The position numbers and the translations under genes are program-made. The notes beneath the pieces were generated by a model that made no database searches, had not been told where the DNA came from, and saw only the letters and a program-made list of their open reading frames with translations. A stretch of 64,000 bases of DNA from CBDCME01 sp965218865 (GTDB lineage: Bacteria > Pseudomonadota > Alphaproteobacteria > JAAXGF01), in assembly GCA_965218865.1 (NCBI GenBank), contig CBDCME010000081.1, positions 1-64,000 on the forward strand. Reading direction: 5' to 3'. Numbering within the stretch: the stretch's first letter is position 1; every line of letters begins with the position of its first letter. This document shows positions 1-8,709 of this stretch, piece by piece.

Positions 1-30
1 GTTCCCCCGGGGTATCGGAAAAGGGATCGG

Positions 31-972
31 ATGACGCGGGCATTTGTATTTCCTGGGCAGGGATCGCAGCGGGTCGGAATGGGCGTGCCCCTCGCCGAGG
101 CGTTTCCGGCCGCGCGCCGGGTCTTTGAGGAAGTTGATGACGCCCTGAGTCAGCATCTCTCGCGCCTGATTTTCGAGGGACCCGAAGCGGAACTCACCCT
201 GACCCAAAACGCTCAACCGGCGCTCCTCGCGGTCGCTTACGCGACTGTTCGCGTCGTCGAAACCGAGGGGAGCACGACGTTGCCACGGAACGGCGCTTTC
301 GTGGCCGGCCATTCCCTCGGCGAATACACGGCGATTATGGCCGTCGGCGGCTTTTCGCTCGCCGAGGCCGTCCGCCTGGTCCGCCGCCGCGGCATGGCCA
401 TGCAAGAAGCGGTGCCCGTGGGTGTCGGCGCCATGGCGGCGCTGCTGGGCCTCGGCATCGAGACCGCCGAGGCGATCGCGTCGGAAGCGACCGACGGCGA
501 AATATGCGCCGTCGCCAACGACAACGCCCCGGATCAAGTCGTCATCAGCGGTCATTCCGCGGCGGTGGACCGGGCCCTGCCGTTGGCGCGCGAGCGTGGG
601 GCCAAGCGCTGTGTTCCTCTCCCCGTCAGCGCGCCGTTTCACTGTCGCCTCATGGCTCCCGCGGCGAAAACCATGGCGGAATTCCTTGCGAAAGCCGAGA
701 TCAGGCCGTTACAAGCACCGTTGGTCGCGAATGTCACCGCGGAAAAGGTGACCGAACCGGAGACGGTCCGCCGGCTCTTGGTCGAGCAGATCACGGGCCG
801 GGTACGCTGGCGAGAGAGTGTGATCTTCATGAAATCGGCCGGTGTCGATACCCTGGTCGAGCTCGGTCCCGGGAAAGTATTGTCGCGCATGGTCCGCCGC
901 ATCGACAGTGATCTCACCGGCGTTGCCGTCGAAACCCCGGAAGACGTCGAAACATTCCTGAAATCCCTCTAG
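31..972 (+). CDS. fabD: Malonyl-CoA:ACP transacylase FabD
   Basis: Moves malonyl from CoA to acyl carrier protein, giving the extender unit for fatty-acid elongation in the cytoplasm. The 313-aa protein has family-typical length. It starts FVFPGQGSQ, has the nucleophile motif GHSLGEY near residue 94, a conserved Gln after the N-terminal glycine loop, and PVSAPFHC carrying the active-site His. The ATG at 31 follows an AAGGGAT-type ribosome site. It is followed after 9 nt by fabG in the same direction, the classic fab operon order. Nothing looks damaged. Confidence 0.97.
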   Translation: MTRAFVFPGQGSQRVGMGVPLAEAFPAARRVFEEVDDALSQHLSRLIFEGPEAELTLTQNAQPALLAVAYATVRVVETEGSTTLPRNGAFVAGHSLGEYTAIMAVGGFSLAEAVRLVRRRGMAMQEAVPVGVGAMAALLGLGIETAEAIASEATDGEICAVANDNAPDQVVISGHSAAVDRALPLARERGAKRCVPLPVSAPFHCRLMAPAAKTMAEFLAKAEIRPLQAPLVANVTAEKVTEPETVRRLLVEQITGRVRWRESVIFMKSAGVDTLVELGPGKVLSRMVRRIDSDLTGVAVETPEDVETFLKSL

Positions 973-981
973 GCTGGGTCC

Positions 982-1719
982 ATGTTCGATTTGAGCGGAA
1001 AACGAGCCTTGGTGACAGGTGCCTCCGGCGGGATCGGCGCGGCGGTCGCGCGGGCACTCCATGAGCACGGGGCGACGGTGGTGCTCAGCGCCCGCCGGAG
1101 CGGAATTCTCGATTCCCTGGCCAAGGAGATCGGAGAGCGTGTGTTCGTGGTCCCCGCGGATCTCGCCGACGGTGATGCCGTTGCCCGATTGGCCCAAGAG
1201 GCCGAGGCCGTCATGGGATCGGTCGACGTATTGATCAGCAACGCCGGAATCACCCGAGACGGATTGGCGATGAGGATGCTCGACGCCGACTGGCAACAGG
1301 TTCTCGACGTCAATCTCACGGCAACGTTTCGCCTCGGCCGAGCCTTGTTGCGCGGCATGATCAAGCGTCGCTGGGGTCGGGTCGTCGCGGTCAGCTCGGT
1401 GGTCGGGGCGACGGGTAACGCCGGTCAAACCAATTATGCCGCGGCCAAGGCCGGCCTCGAAGGTTTTTGCCGGTCGCTCGCGGCCGAGGTCGCGGGGCGC
1501 GGGATTACGGTCAACTGCATCGCGCCCGGAATGATCGAGACTGATATGACGGTGGAATTGGGCGAGGCGGCACGTAAGCAATGGTTGGCGACCATACCGG
1601 CCCGACGGATTGGAACCCCCGCGGACGTCGCCGCCTGCGCCGTTTTTCTTGCCAGTGATGAAGCCGGCTACATCACCGGTCACAGCTTGCACGTCAATGG
1701 TGGATTGGCCATGAGGTGA
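982..1719 (+). CDS. fabG: 3-oxoacyl-ACP reductase FabG
   Basis: NADPH-dependent reduction of 3-oxoacyl-ACP, the first reductive step of fatty-acid elongation. This 245-aa classical short-chain dehydrogenase shows the Rossmann glycine motif TGASGGIG, the NAG motif (SNAGITRDGL), and the catalytic Ser-Tyr-Lys set in SSVVG...NYAAAKAG. The C-terminus HVNGGLAM is typical of FabG. It sits 9 nt behind fabD. Its usual operon partner acpP now lies 4.3 kb away, because two ISAs1 elements were inserted 8 bp after the fabG stop codon; the reading frame itself is intact. Confidence 0.96.
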   Translation: MFDLSGKRALVTGASGGIGAAVARALHEHGATVVLSARRSGILDSLAKEIGERVFVVPADLADGDAVARLAQEAEAVMGSVDVLISNAGITRDGLAMRMLDADWQQVLDVNLTATFRLGRALLRGMIKRRWGRVVAVSSVVGATGNAGQTNYAAAKAGLEGFCRSLAAEVAGRGITVNCIAPGMIETDMTVELGEAARKQWLATIPARRIGTPADVAACAVFLASDEAGYITGHSLHVNGGLAMR

Positions 1720-1727
1720 AAGGATTC

Positions 1728-3807
1728 CAGGAACAATTTTTAGTCGCGGTTGAGGGTTCGGGATGAGTGGGATCGTGCTCGGTGCACGGGGTTCGGGGAG
1801 CCCCGAGCTTGCCTCGACGACGTCATGGGGACTGCTCGAAGCCACCGGACGGCGTTTTCGGATTCGACAGGCACACCGGTCCGCCCGCGCCGCTCGGCGG
1901 CACGTCCCGGTCCGGGGGAGAGGCGTGCTGTCTCAGGCGATGGGCGCGGTCATGATCGCGTCGAGGGCCTCCTGCGCCCGGGCGGCATAGTGCCGGTTGG
2001 CCTCGGGCAGATAACGGAAGCGTCCGTCGCAGCGCACGATGGCGATGGCCGCGTTGGTCAAGCAGGCGAGATTTCTGGGCAGGTGACGCACGTAGGCCCG
2101 GCATCGGTCTTCGTCGTAGGTGAAGTCGCGCACGTAGTGCAGGCGGTTCTCGATATGCCAGTGGTTGCGCACCAGTTCGAGCAACTCCTCGGGTCCGGCG
2201 CGCTCTGCGCCGAGCGAGGTGAGGCTCCAGGTCACCTCGATGCTGCGCTTGCCGGTCTTGAGGATCTCGCGTTCGCGCTCGATGCGCATGGCCTGGCGTC
2301 GCCCGTGGAGGTTGGCGTAGCCGTCCCACTCGGCAGCGGAGAGGTCGACGACGGCGCAGCGTCGGCGCTCGATGCGGCCATGGCCCTTGTCGACGGTTTC
2401 GTGCCAGAGCGCATCGCTGAAGTCGATCGCCTTGAGGTCTTCGAAGATCATCTCCTGGTTGTCCTTGACCGCGCTCATCACGTAGTCGGCGCGACGCCCG
2501 AGCAGGCAGCGCGCGGTCTCGTGCTGAGCGTGCATCGCGTCCATGGTGACGATCCGGCCTGTGAGGTCGAGGCCGCTGGAGAGTTCGCGCACGGCCGGGA
2601 TTTCGTTGCTCTTGCGGTCGACCTCGACCTGCCCGAGGACCACGCCGGTGTCGTGCTCGACCGCCGCCACCATCATCCTGCGCCCGTCTTCGGTCTGCTT
2701 CGAGGCGCCGCGCAGATCCTTTCCGTCCATGGCGACCGGCGCGTGCGCGCTGCCATGCTGGCCGGTCCACTGGCTAATCGCGTTGTCCAGGGTCTCTGGC
2801 GGCAGGGCGGTGAGGGTCTTGTGGAAGGTGGTGATCGCGGGCGGGGTGTAGCGCTGTTTGGAAGGGCTCCAGAACGCACCCACCGCCTCGAGCTGCTCCT
2901 GGGAGAGCAGGGCGGCGAACTGGGCGAACGCGTTCACCCCCCGGTATCCGGCAAGCCGGGCGGCGACGGCGATCACCAGAATGGTGTTGAGCGCATAGCG
3001 CTTGCCCCGGGCATGGCGGTACTCGGGCACCTCACCCAGACACTCGAACAGGCTGCGCAGCCGGGGCGCGGCCATCGGCTCGGTGTGCTGCTCGGCGTTC
3101 CAGTGTGCCGGCATCCCGGTACGGCTCAGCGCCTCGGGGGCGCCGTCTGTCAGTCCGAACACGAAGACCTCCTTGGGCTGACCGTGGTGGCGCCAGCGCG
3201 CTGCCCCTCCGGGCTCACGGGCAAAGCCCCGCGTCAGCCCCAGAGAGCGCCAGTTCGACGCGCGGTAGCAGGTGCCGGCAAATCGCGAGACGTCCACGAA
3301 CGTCTCCGCCAGAAGAGCCGGATATCCGTGCACCGCCTGGATGTCCTCAGACAGCCGCCGCAGGCTCAGCCCCAGCACACGGGAGGCCAGGTTCGGCACT
3401 CGGCCAGGCGTCAGAATGACGAAGCGCGAGTTGTTGGCGATCAGATGCAGACGCCGGAACTGCTGCTCGGCCGACCACCCGATCCAGCGATCACGCGCGC
3501 CCAGCTTGAACGCGCCGGGCTGCCAGCCGATCAGTGCGAGCCAGGTCTCGCCATGCACCGCGACATGGCGCAGGCCCTTGCCGATGACGCCGTGGAACGC
3601 CAGGTAGTGGTGCTGCTCCACCAACCGGTCCCAGCGCCGGTGCTCCTGCGCGCCCCAGGTCGGACGCACCGTGACCGCGCGCAAATCAATGGACGAATCC
3701 GAGACCGGCAGCGTCGCCATGACCGGCACACTGCCACACCGAGAATGAAATGGCCAGCGCCGCGATCACCTCACCCTGATCACTGGGCGGACAAAAAACT
3801 AGCCCTG
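1728..3807 (-). mobile_element. ISAs1-family element, copy 1
   Basis: A 2080-bp element with imperfect terminal inverted repeats: left end CAGGAACAATTTTTAGTC, right end (read inwards) CAGGGCTAGTTTTTTGTC, 13 of 18 positions identical. It carries one gene on the minus strand. Three further near-identical copies lie at 3817, 10713 and 12797. Copy 1 is followed after only 9 bp (GCCGACTCC) by copy 2 in the same orientation. The left flank GAAAGGATTC is not repeated at its right end, so no target duplication survives here. Confidence 0.93.
1933..3729 (-). CDS. DruA-domain/ISAs1-type DDE transposase fusion (copy 1)
   Basis: A 598-aa protein, far longer than an ordinary ISAs1 transposase (about 370-380 aa). 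Residues about 20-175 match the DruA/DUF4338 pattern: HHYLAF, RDRWIGWS (80-86), NNSRFVIL (99-106), NLASRVLG, ETFVDVSRF and GTCYRASNW (152-160). Residues about 220-598 are the H-repeat/ISAs1 DDE domain, with likely catalytic Asp335 (VAMDGKD), Asp397 (VTMDAMH) and Glu527 (HIENRL). The second part should mobilise the element. The role of the DruA-like part is unknown; DruA otherwise belongs to the Druantia defence system. A linker around residues 175-220 separates them. Confidence 0.9.
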   Translation of the reverse strand: MPVMATLPVSDSSIDLRAVTVRPTWGAQEHRRWDRLVEQHHYLAFHGVIGKGLRHVAVHGETWLALIGWQPGAFKLGARDRWIGWSAEQQFRRLHLIANNSRFVILTPGRVPNLASRVLGLSLRRLSEDIQAVHGYPALLAETFVDVSRFAGTCYRASNWRSLGLTRGFAREPGGAARWRHHGQPKEVFVFGLTDGAPEALSRTGMPAHWNAEQHTEPMAAPRLRSLFECLGEVPEYRHARGKRYALNTILVIAVAARLAGYRGVNAFAQFAALLSQEQLEAVGAFWSPSKQRYTPPAITTFHKTLTALPPETLDNAISQWTGQHGSAHAPVAMDGKDLRGASKQTEDGRRMMVAAVEHDTGVVLGQVEVDRKSNEIPAVRELSSGLDLTGRIVTMDAMHAQHETARCLLGRRADYVMSAVKDNQEMIFEDLKAIDFSDALWHETVDKGHGRIERRRCAVVDLSAAEWDGYANLHGRRQAMRIEREREILKTGKRSIEVTWSLTSLGAERAGPEELLELVRNHWHIENRLHYVRDFTYDEDRCRAYVRHLPRNLACLTNAAIAIVRCDGRFRYLPEANRHYAARAQEALDAIMTAPIA

Positions 3808-3816
3808 GCCGACTCC

Positions 3817-5896
3817 CAGGAACAATTTTTAGTCGCGGTTGAGGGTTCGGGATGAGTGGGATCGTGCTCGGTGCACGGGGTTCGGGGAGCCCCGAGCTTG
3901 CCTCGACGACGTCATGGGGACTGCTCGAAGCCACCGGACGGCGTTTTCGGATTCGACAGGCACACCGGTCCGCCCGCGCCGCTCGGCGGCACGTCCCGGT
4001 CCGGGGGAGAGGCGTGCTGTCTCAGGCGATGGGCGCGGTCATGATCGCGTCGAGGGCCTCCTGCGCCCGGGCGGCATAGTGCCGGTTGGCCTCGGGCAGA
4101 TAACGGAAGCGTCCGTCGCAGCGCACGATGGCGATGGCCGCGTTGGTCAAGCAGGCGAGATTTCTGGGCAGGTGACGCACGTAGGCCCGGCATCGGTCTT
4201 CGTCGTAGGTGAAGTCGCGCACGTAGTGCAGGCGGTTCTCGATATGCCAGTGGTTGCGCACCAGTTCGAGCAACTCCTCGGGTCCGGCGCGCTCTGCGCC
4301 GAGCGAGGTGAGGCTCCAGGTCACCTCGATGCTGCGCTTGCCGGTCTTGAGGATCTCGCGTTCGCGCTCGATGCGCATGGCCTGGCGTCGCCCGTGGAGG
4401 TTGGCGTAGCCGTCCCACTCGGCAGCGGAGAGGTCGACGACGGCGCAGCGTCGGCGCTCGATGCGGCCATGGCCCTTGTCGACGGTTTCGTGCCAGAGCG
4501 CATCGCTGAAGTCGATCGCCTTGAGGTCTTCGAAGATCATCTCCTGGTTGTCCTTGACCGCGCTCATCACGTAGTCGGCGCGACGCCCGAGCAGGCAGCG
4601 CGCGGTCTCGTGCTGAGCGTGCATCGCGTCCATGGTGACGATCCGGCCTGTGAGGTCGAGGCCGCTGGAGAGTTCGCGCACGGCCGGGATTTCGTTGCTC
4701 TTGCGGTCGACCTCGACCTGCCCGAGGACCACGCCGGTGTCGTGCTCGACCGCCGCCACCATCATCCTGCGCCCGTCTTCGGTCTGCTTCGAGGCGCCGC
4801 GCAGATCCTTTCCGTCCATGGCGACCGGCGCGTGCGCGCTGCCATGCTGGCCGGTCCACTGGCTAATCGCGTTGTCCAGGGTCTCTGGCGGCAGGGCGGT
4901 GAGGGTCTTGTGGAAGGTGGTGATCGCGGGCGGGGTGTAGCGCTGTTTGGAAGGGCTCCAGAACGCACCCACCGCCTCGAGCTGCTCCTGGGAGAGCAGG
5001 GCGGCGAACTGGGCGAACGCGTTCACCCCCCGGTATCCGGCAAGCCGGGCGGCGACGGCGATCACCAGAATGGTGTTGAGCGCATAGCGCTTGCCCCGGG
5101 CATGGCGGTACTCGGGCACCTCACCCAGACACTCGAACAGGCTGCGCAGCCGGGGCGCGGCCATCGGCTCGGTGTGCTGCTCGGCGTTCCAGTGTGCCGG
5201 CATCCCGGTACGGCTCAGCGCCTCGGGGGCGCCGTCTGTCAGTCCGAACACGAAGACCTCCTTGGGCTGACCGTGGTGGCGCCAGCGCGCTGCCCCTCCG
5301 GGCTCACGGGCAAAGCCCCGCGTCAGCCCCAGAGAGCGCCAGTTCGACGCGCGGTAGCAGGTGCTGGCAAATCGCGAGACGTCCACGAACGTCTCCGCCA
5401 GAAGAGCCGGATATCCGTGCACCGCCTGGATGTCCTCAGACAGCCGCCGCAGGCTCAGCCCCAGCACACGGGAGGCCAGGTTCGGCACTCGGCCAGGCGT
5501 CAGAATGACGAAGCGCGAGTTGTTGGCGATCAGATGCAGACGCCGGAACTGCTGCTCGGCCGACCACCCGATCCAGCGATCACGCGCGCCCAGCTTGAAC
5601 GCGCCGGGCTGCCAGCCGATCAGTGCGAGCCAGGTCTCGCCATGCACCGCGACATGGCGCAGGCCCTTGCCGATGACGCCGTGGAACGCCAGGTAGTGGT
5701 GCTGCTCCACCAACCGGTCCCAGCGCCGGTGCTCCTGCGCGCCCCAGGTCGGACGCACCGTGACCGCGCGCAAATCAATGGACGAATCCGAGACCGGCAG
5801 CGTCGCCATGACCGGCACACTGCCACACCGAGAATGAAATGGCCAGCGCCGCGATCACCTCACCCTGATCACTGGGCGGACAAAAAACTAGCCCTG
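3817..5896 (-). mobile_element. ISAs1-family element, copy 2
   Basis: Second 2080-bp copy, head-to-tail with copy 1. Its right end is followed by an 11-bp repeat of the element's own terminus (AACTAGCCCTG at 5897-5907) before unique sequence begins. This suggests the insertion hit the end of another copy of the same element. No target-site duplication matches on both sides. It lies about 136 bp upstream of acpP. Confidence 0.93.
4022..5818 (-). CDS. DruA-domain/ISAs1-type DDE transposase fusion (copy 2)
   Basis: 598 aa and identical to the copy-1 product except Gly152 to Ser in the conserved FAGTCYRA motif of the DruA-like domain (codon change c to t, plus position 5364). The DDE residues are unchanged. 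The change falls at one of the best conserved positions of the N-terminal domain, so this copy may differ in that domain's function while keeping its transposase. Domain layout is otherwise as in copy 1. Confidence 0.9.
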   Translation of the reverse strand: MPVMATLPVSDSSIDLRAVTVRPTWGAQEHRRWDRLVEQHHYLAFHGVIGKGLRHVAVHGETWLALIGWQPGAFKLGARDRWIGWSAEQQFRRLHLIANNSRFVILTPGRVPNLASRVLGLSLRRLSEDIQAVHGYPALLAETFVDVSRFASTCYRASNWRSLGLTRGFAREPGGAARWRHHGQPKEVFVFGLTDGAPEALSRTGMPAHWNAEQHTEPMAAPRLRSLFECLGEVPEYRHARGKRYALNTILVIAVAARLAGYRGVNAFAQFAALLSQEQLEAVGAFWSPSKQRYTPPAITTFHKTLTALPPETLDNAISQWTGQHGSAHAPVAMDGKDLRGASKQTEDGRRMMVAAVEHDTGVVLGQVEVDRKSNEIPAVRELSSGLDLTGRIVTMDAMHAQHETARCLLGRRADYVMSAVKDNQEMIFEDLKAIDFSDALWHETVDKGHGRIERRRCAVVDLSAAEWDGYANLHGRRQAMRIEREREILKTGKRSIEVTWSLTSLGAERAGPEELLELVRNHWHIENRLHYVRDFTYDEDRCRAYVRHLPRNLACLTNAAIAIVRCDGRFRYLPEANRHYAARAQEALDAIMTAPIA

Positions 5897-6032
5897 AACT
5901 AGCCCTGCTTCGACTGGCAAAGCGCGAGAAAGTGTGCTAGGAAGCTGCGACCTTGCCTGTGTCGGGCGTGTTTTTAGAGATTTCTTCTTGAAAAACAACG
6001 GAAAATTTCCGAGAGCCGAAGGTAGGACGTAA

Positions 6033-6266
6033 ATGAGTGACACTGCTGAGCGCGTCAAAAAGATTGTTGTCGAACATCTTGGCGTCGACGAGTCTAAGGT
6101 CACCTCCGCCGCGAGCTTTATCGACGATCTCGGAGCCGACAGTCTCGACACGGTGGAGCTGGTGATGGCGTTCGAGGAGGAATTCGGTTGCGAAATACCC
6201 GATGACGCAGCCGAGAAAATCCTCACTGTAAAGGACGCGATCGCCTTTATCGACGAGAACGCCTGA
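6033..6266 (+). CDS. acpP: Acyl carrier protein
   Basis: 77-aa acidic protein that carries growing acyl chains on 4'-phosphopantetheine. The attachment serine lies in the invariant motif GADSLDTVE. Length and the C-terminal helix are typical. The ATG at 6033 follows GAAGGTAGGACGTAA, a good ribosome site. It precedes fabF by 71 bp, as in most bacteria. Transcription from fabG is now interrupted by two IS copies, so the gene presumably relies on a promoter in the 136 bp left upstream or on outward reading from the IS; no clear promoter was found. Confidence 0.97.
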   Translation: MSDTAERVKKIVVEHLGVDESKVTSAASFIDDLGADSLDTVELVMAFEEEFGCEIPDDAAEKILTVKDAIAFIDENA

Positions 6267-6337
6267 CAACCCTTGGGCCATCGGGATATTCACCGGGGCA
6301 ACCGGGCCGCCGGTCGTCATAAACAGTCCGCAAAGTC

Positions 6338-7597
6338 ATGAGACGTGTGGTCGTAACCGGTCTTGGAATGGTCACGCCGCTGGGTGCCGGTACGAAGGCC
6401 AGTTGGGCCGCGCTTCTCGCCGCTAAATCGGGGATCGGTCCGATCACCCGTTTCGACGCTACCGATCTCAGTTGCACGATCGTGGGAGAATTGCCGCGCG
6501 GCGATGCCGAGCACGCCTTCCGGCCAGAGGTTTGGGTTTCCCCCAAGGATCAAAAAAAGATGGACGACTTCATCGCCTACGCCATCGCGGCGTCGTGCGA
6601 AGCGGTGGAGGATGCCGACTGGAAACCGGATGACGAGGAGTCGCGTGAACGGACCGGGGTGACGATCGGCTCCGGGATTGGTGGCCTCGAGACGATACAG
6701 GACGCCGCGATTTTGATCGAGAAACGCGGCGTGCGCCGTCTGAGCCCGTTTTTCATCCCGTCCGCGCTGATCAATCTGGCCTCCGGGCACGTGTCCATCC
6801 GCTACGGTTTCACGGGACCGAATCACGCGCCCGTCACGGCCTGCGCGACCGGCACCCACGCCATCGGTGACGCGACCCTCATGATCCAGCGGGAAGACGC
6901 CGACGTCATGGTGGCGGGGGGGGCCGAGGCGGCGGTCTGCAAGCTCGGCATGGCCGGATTCGCCTCCGCGCGGGCGTTGTCGACGGGATTCAACGACCAG
7001 CCAACGCGCGCGTCGCGACCCTGGGACCGTGATCGCGACGGATTCGTGATGGGGGAAGGGGCCGGGTCGGTGGTCCTTGAAGAGTACGAGCACGCGCGCA
7101 AGAGGGGCGCGAAAATATATGCCGAGGTGGTCGGATACGGCATGTCCGGCGACGCCTACCATATCACCGCTCCGGCCGAGGACGGTTCCGGCGGTTATCG
7201 ATCGATGCGTAACGCCTTGCTGAGCGCGGAGATGAACCCTGAGGATATCGATTACATCAACGCTCATGGGACTTCGACTCCACTCGGCGACGAAATCGAA
7301 CACGGCGCCATCAAGCGTCTCTTTGGTACCGCCGCGGATCAGCTCTCGATATCGTCGACCAAGTCGTCCATCGGTCACCTGCTCGGCGCGGCTGGAACCG
7401 TGGAGGCGATATTTTCGATCCTTGCCGTTTGCGGCGACGTCGTCCCGCCAACGCTGAATCTCGACAATCCTTCACCTGGATGCGACCTGGACCTGGTTCC
7501 TCACCAGGCCAAGGAGCGGCCCGTCCGGGCCGCGATGTCGAACTCGTTCGGGTTTGGCGGTACCAACGCGTCGCTGATTATCGTCAAGGCGCCCTAA
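6338..7597 (+). CDS. fabF: Beta-ketoacyl-ACP synthase II
   Basis: Condenses malonyl-ACP with acyl-ACP in chain elongation. The 419-aa thiolase-fold protein has the Cys-His-His triad: Cys in TACATGTHAIG, His in INAHGTSTPLGD and His in KSSIGHLLGAAG, which also carries the conserved Lys. The C-terminal NSFGFGGTNASL is typical of KAS II. The ATG at 6338 begins RRVVVTGLGMVTPLG, the standard N-terminus. It lies between acpP and mltG in one operon; the mltG ATG starts 5 nt after the fabF stop. Confidence 0.97.
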   Translation: MRRVVVTGLGMVTPLGAGTKASWAALLAAKSGIGPITRFDATDLSCTIVGELPRGDAEHAFRPEVWVSPKDQKKMDDFIAYAIAASCEAVEDADWKPDDEESRERTGVTIGSGIGGLETIQDAAILIEKRGVRRLSPFFIPSALINLASGHVSIRYGFTGPNHAPVTACATGTHAIGDATLMIQREDADVMVAGGAEAAVCKLGMAGFASARALSTGFNDQPTRASRPWDRDRDGFVMGEGAGSVVLEEYEHARKRGAKIYAEVVGYGMSGDAYHITAPAEDGSGGYRSMRNALLSAEMNPEDIDYINAHGTSTPLGDEIEHGAIKRLFGTAADQLSISSTKSSIGHLLGAAGTVEAIFSILAVCGDVVPPTLNLDNPSPGCDLDLVPHQAKERPVRAAMSNSFGFGGTNASLIIVKAP

Positions 7598-7602
7598 CGC
7601 CG

Positions 7603-8583
7603 ATGAGGCGTGCCGCCGGCTGGGCCGCCGCCGCGATCAGCGTTTCCTTGATCGCCGCGGGCGCGGCAGTCGTGTGGCTGCAAAATTCCTTCGACCGTCG
7701 AGGCCCGCTCGCTCGCGAGGTGACCATCGTGCTGCCGCGGGGAATCGGACTCGGTGCCATCGCCGACCGACTCGCCACCGCCGGGGTTGTCGACAGCGCC
7801 CTGGTCTTCGAGCTTGGCGTGCGCTTGGCGGGGGGCCATCGGAACCTGCTTGCCGGGGAGTATACCTTTTCCTCCGGAATCAGCGCCCGGGAGACCATGG
7901 AGGCGTTGGTCGCCGGACGGACCGTGATGCGCCGCCTCACGGTTCCCGAAGGGTTGACCACGCGCGAGGTCGCCGATTTGGTCGCCGGCGCGTCGGGTCT
8001 TGAAGGGCCGCTTCCGAAGGCCCCGGCCGAGGGGTCGTTGTTGCCCGAAACATATTATTACGCCCTCGGCGATACGCGGGCCGGCGTGATCGCGCGAATG
8101 GAGAAGGGCCTGGAGAAAACCCTGGCCGAGCTGTGGCAAACCCGGGATCCGAATTTGCCTCTCGCGAGTCCCCGCGAGGCCCTGATTCTGGCCTCCGTCG
8201 TCGAGAAGGAAGCGGCACTGCCGGAGGAGCGTGGGAGGATTGCCGGCGTCTTCGTCAACCGCTTGCGTCGCGGGATGCGCCTACAGTCGGATCCCACCGT
8301 CGTTTACGGGATCACCCTGGGCACCAGGGACCTCGCCCGCGCGCTGCGGCAGTCGGACCTCAAGGCGCCGACTCCGTACAACACCTACGTTGTCGATGGC
8401 CTACCGCCGGGTCCGATCGCCAACCCCGGTCGCACGACGATCGCTGCCGTATTGAACCCGCTGCCGACGAACGAGCTTTACTTCGTCGCCGATGGCAGCG
8501 GTGGACACGCCTTCGCCCGCACTCTCGCCGAGCATAATCGCAACGTCGCCCGGTGGCGAAAGCGGCAGCGAAAGACGGAATGA
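7603..8583 (+). CDS. mltG: Endolytic murein transglycosylase MltG
   Basis: Inner-membrane enzyme that cleaves nascent glycan strands and helps set their length. The 326-aa product starts RRAAGWAAAAISVSLIAAG, one transmembrane helix, followed by a LysM-like region (VTIVLPRGIGLGAIADRLA) and the YceG domain. The catalytic Glu is in ILASVVEKEAALPEE, followed by FVNRLRRGMRLQSDPTVVYG. I chose the ATG at 7603 over an upstream in-frame start inside fabF because it gives the standard membrane N-terminus. In alphaproteobacteria yicC and gmk commonly follow; here mobile DNA follows, and yicC is not present. Confidence 0.94.
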   Translation: MRRAAGWAAAAISVSLIAAGAAVVWLQNSFDRRGPLAREVTIVLPRGIGLGAIADRLATAGVVDSALVFELGVRLAGGHRNLLAGEYTFSSGISARETMEALVAGRTVMRRLTVPEGLTTREVADLVAGASGLEGPLPKAPAEGSLLPETYYYALGDTRAGVIARMEKGLEKTLAELWQTRDPNLPLASPREALILASVVEKEAALPEERGRIAGVFVNRLRRGMRLQSDPTVVYGITLGTRDLARALRQSDLKAPTPYNTYVVDGLPPGPIANPGRTTIAAVLNPLPTNELYFVADGSGGHAFARTLAEHNRNVARWRKRQRKTE

Positions 8584-8600
8584 CAGCCAATGACCCGAAC

Positions 8601-8709
8601 CTAGTGCAGTGGCGCATTCACTTCGTTCACGCCCCCGTGCACCAGGCCTTTGTCGATGCATCAACTTTCCAAACTTCGGCTGTCGCCTCCGTTTGGGTCG
8701 ATGCACTGG
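8601..8709. repeat. 109-bp MITE-like repeat, copy a
   Basis: Non-coding repeat starting CTAGTGCA and ending TGCACTGG, so the right CTAG carries one mismatch. Further copies are at 38133-38241 (same orientation) and 61286-61394 (inverted). All share a core with cttcgttcacgcccc and aaacttcggctgtcgcc. It begins 17 nt after the mltG stop codon. Size, terminal inverted repeats, CTAG ends and lack of coding capacity fit a miniature inverted-repeat transposable element. Confidence 0.8.

Noticed and set aside
1750..3855. Rightward open frames of about 690-700 codons opposite each ISAs1 gene
   Set aside because: They are mirror frames of the GC-rich transposase gene, run out of the element into flanking DNA, have no ribosome site and no recognisable domain.
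1728..5896. A complete Druantia defence system
   Set aside because: Only a DruA-like domain fused to a transposase is present; no DruB, DruC, DruD or DruE-type helicase gene is in the window.
5900..5945. Possible acpP promoter (TTCGAC near 5909)
   Set aside because: The spacing to any -10-like box is about 19-20 nt and the boxes are weak; not enough to call.
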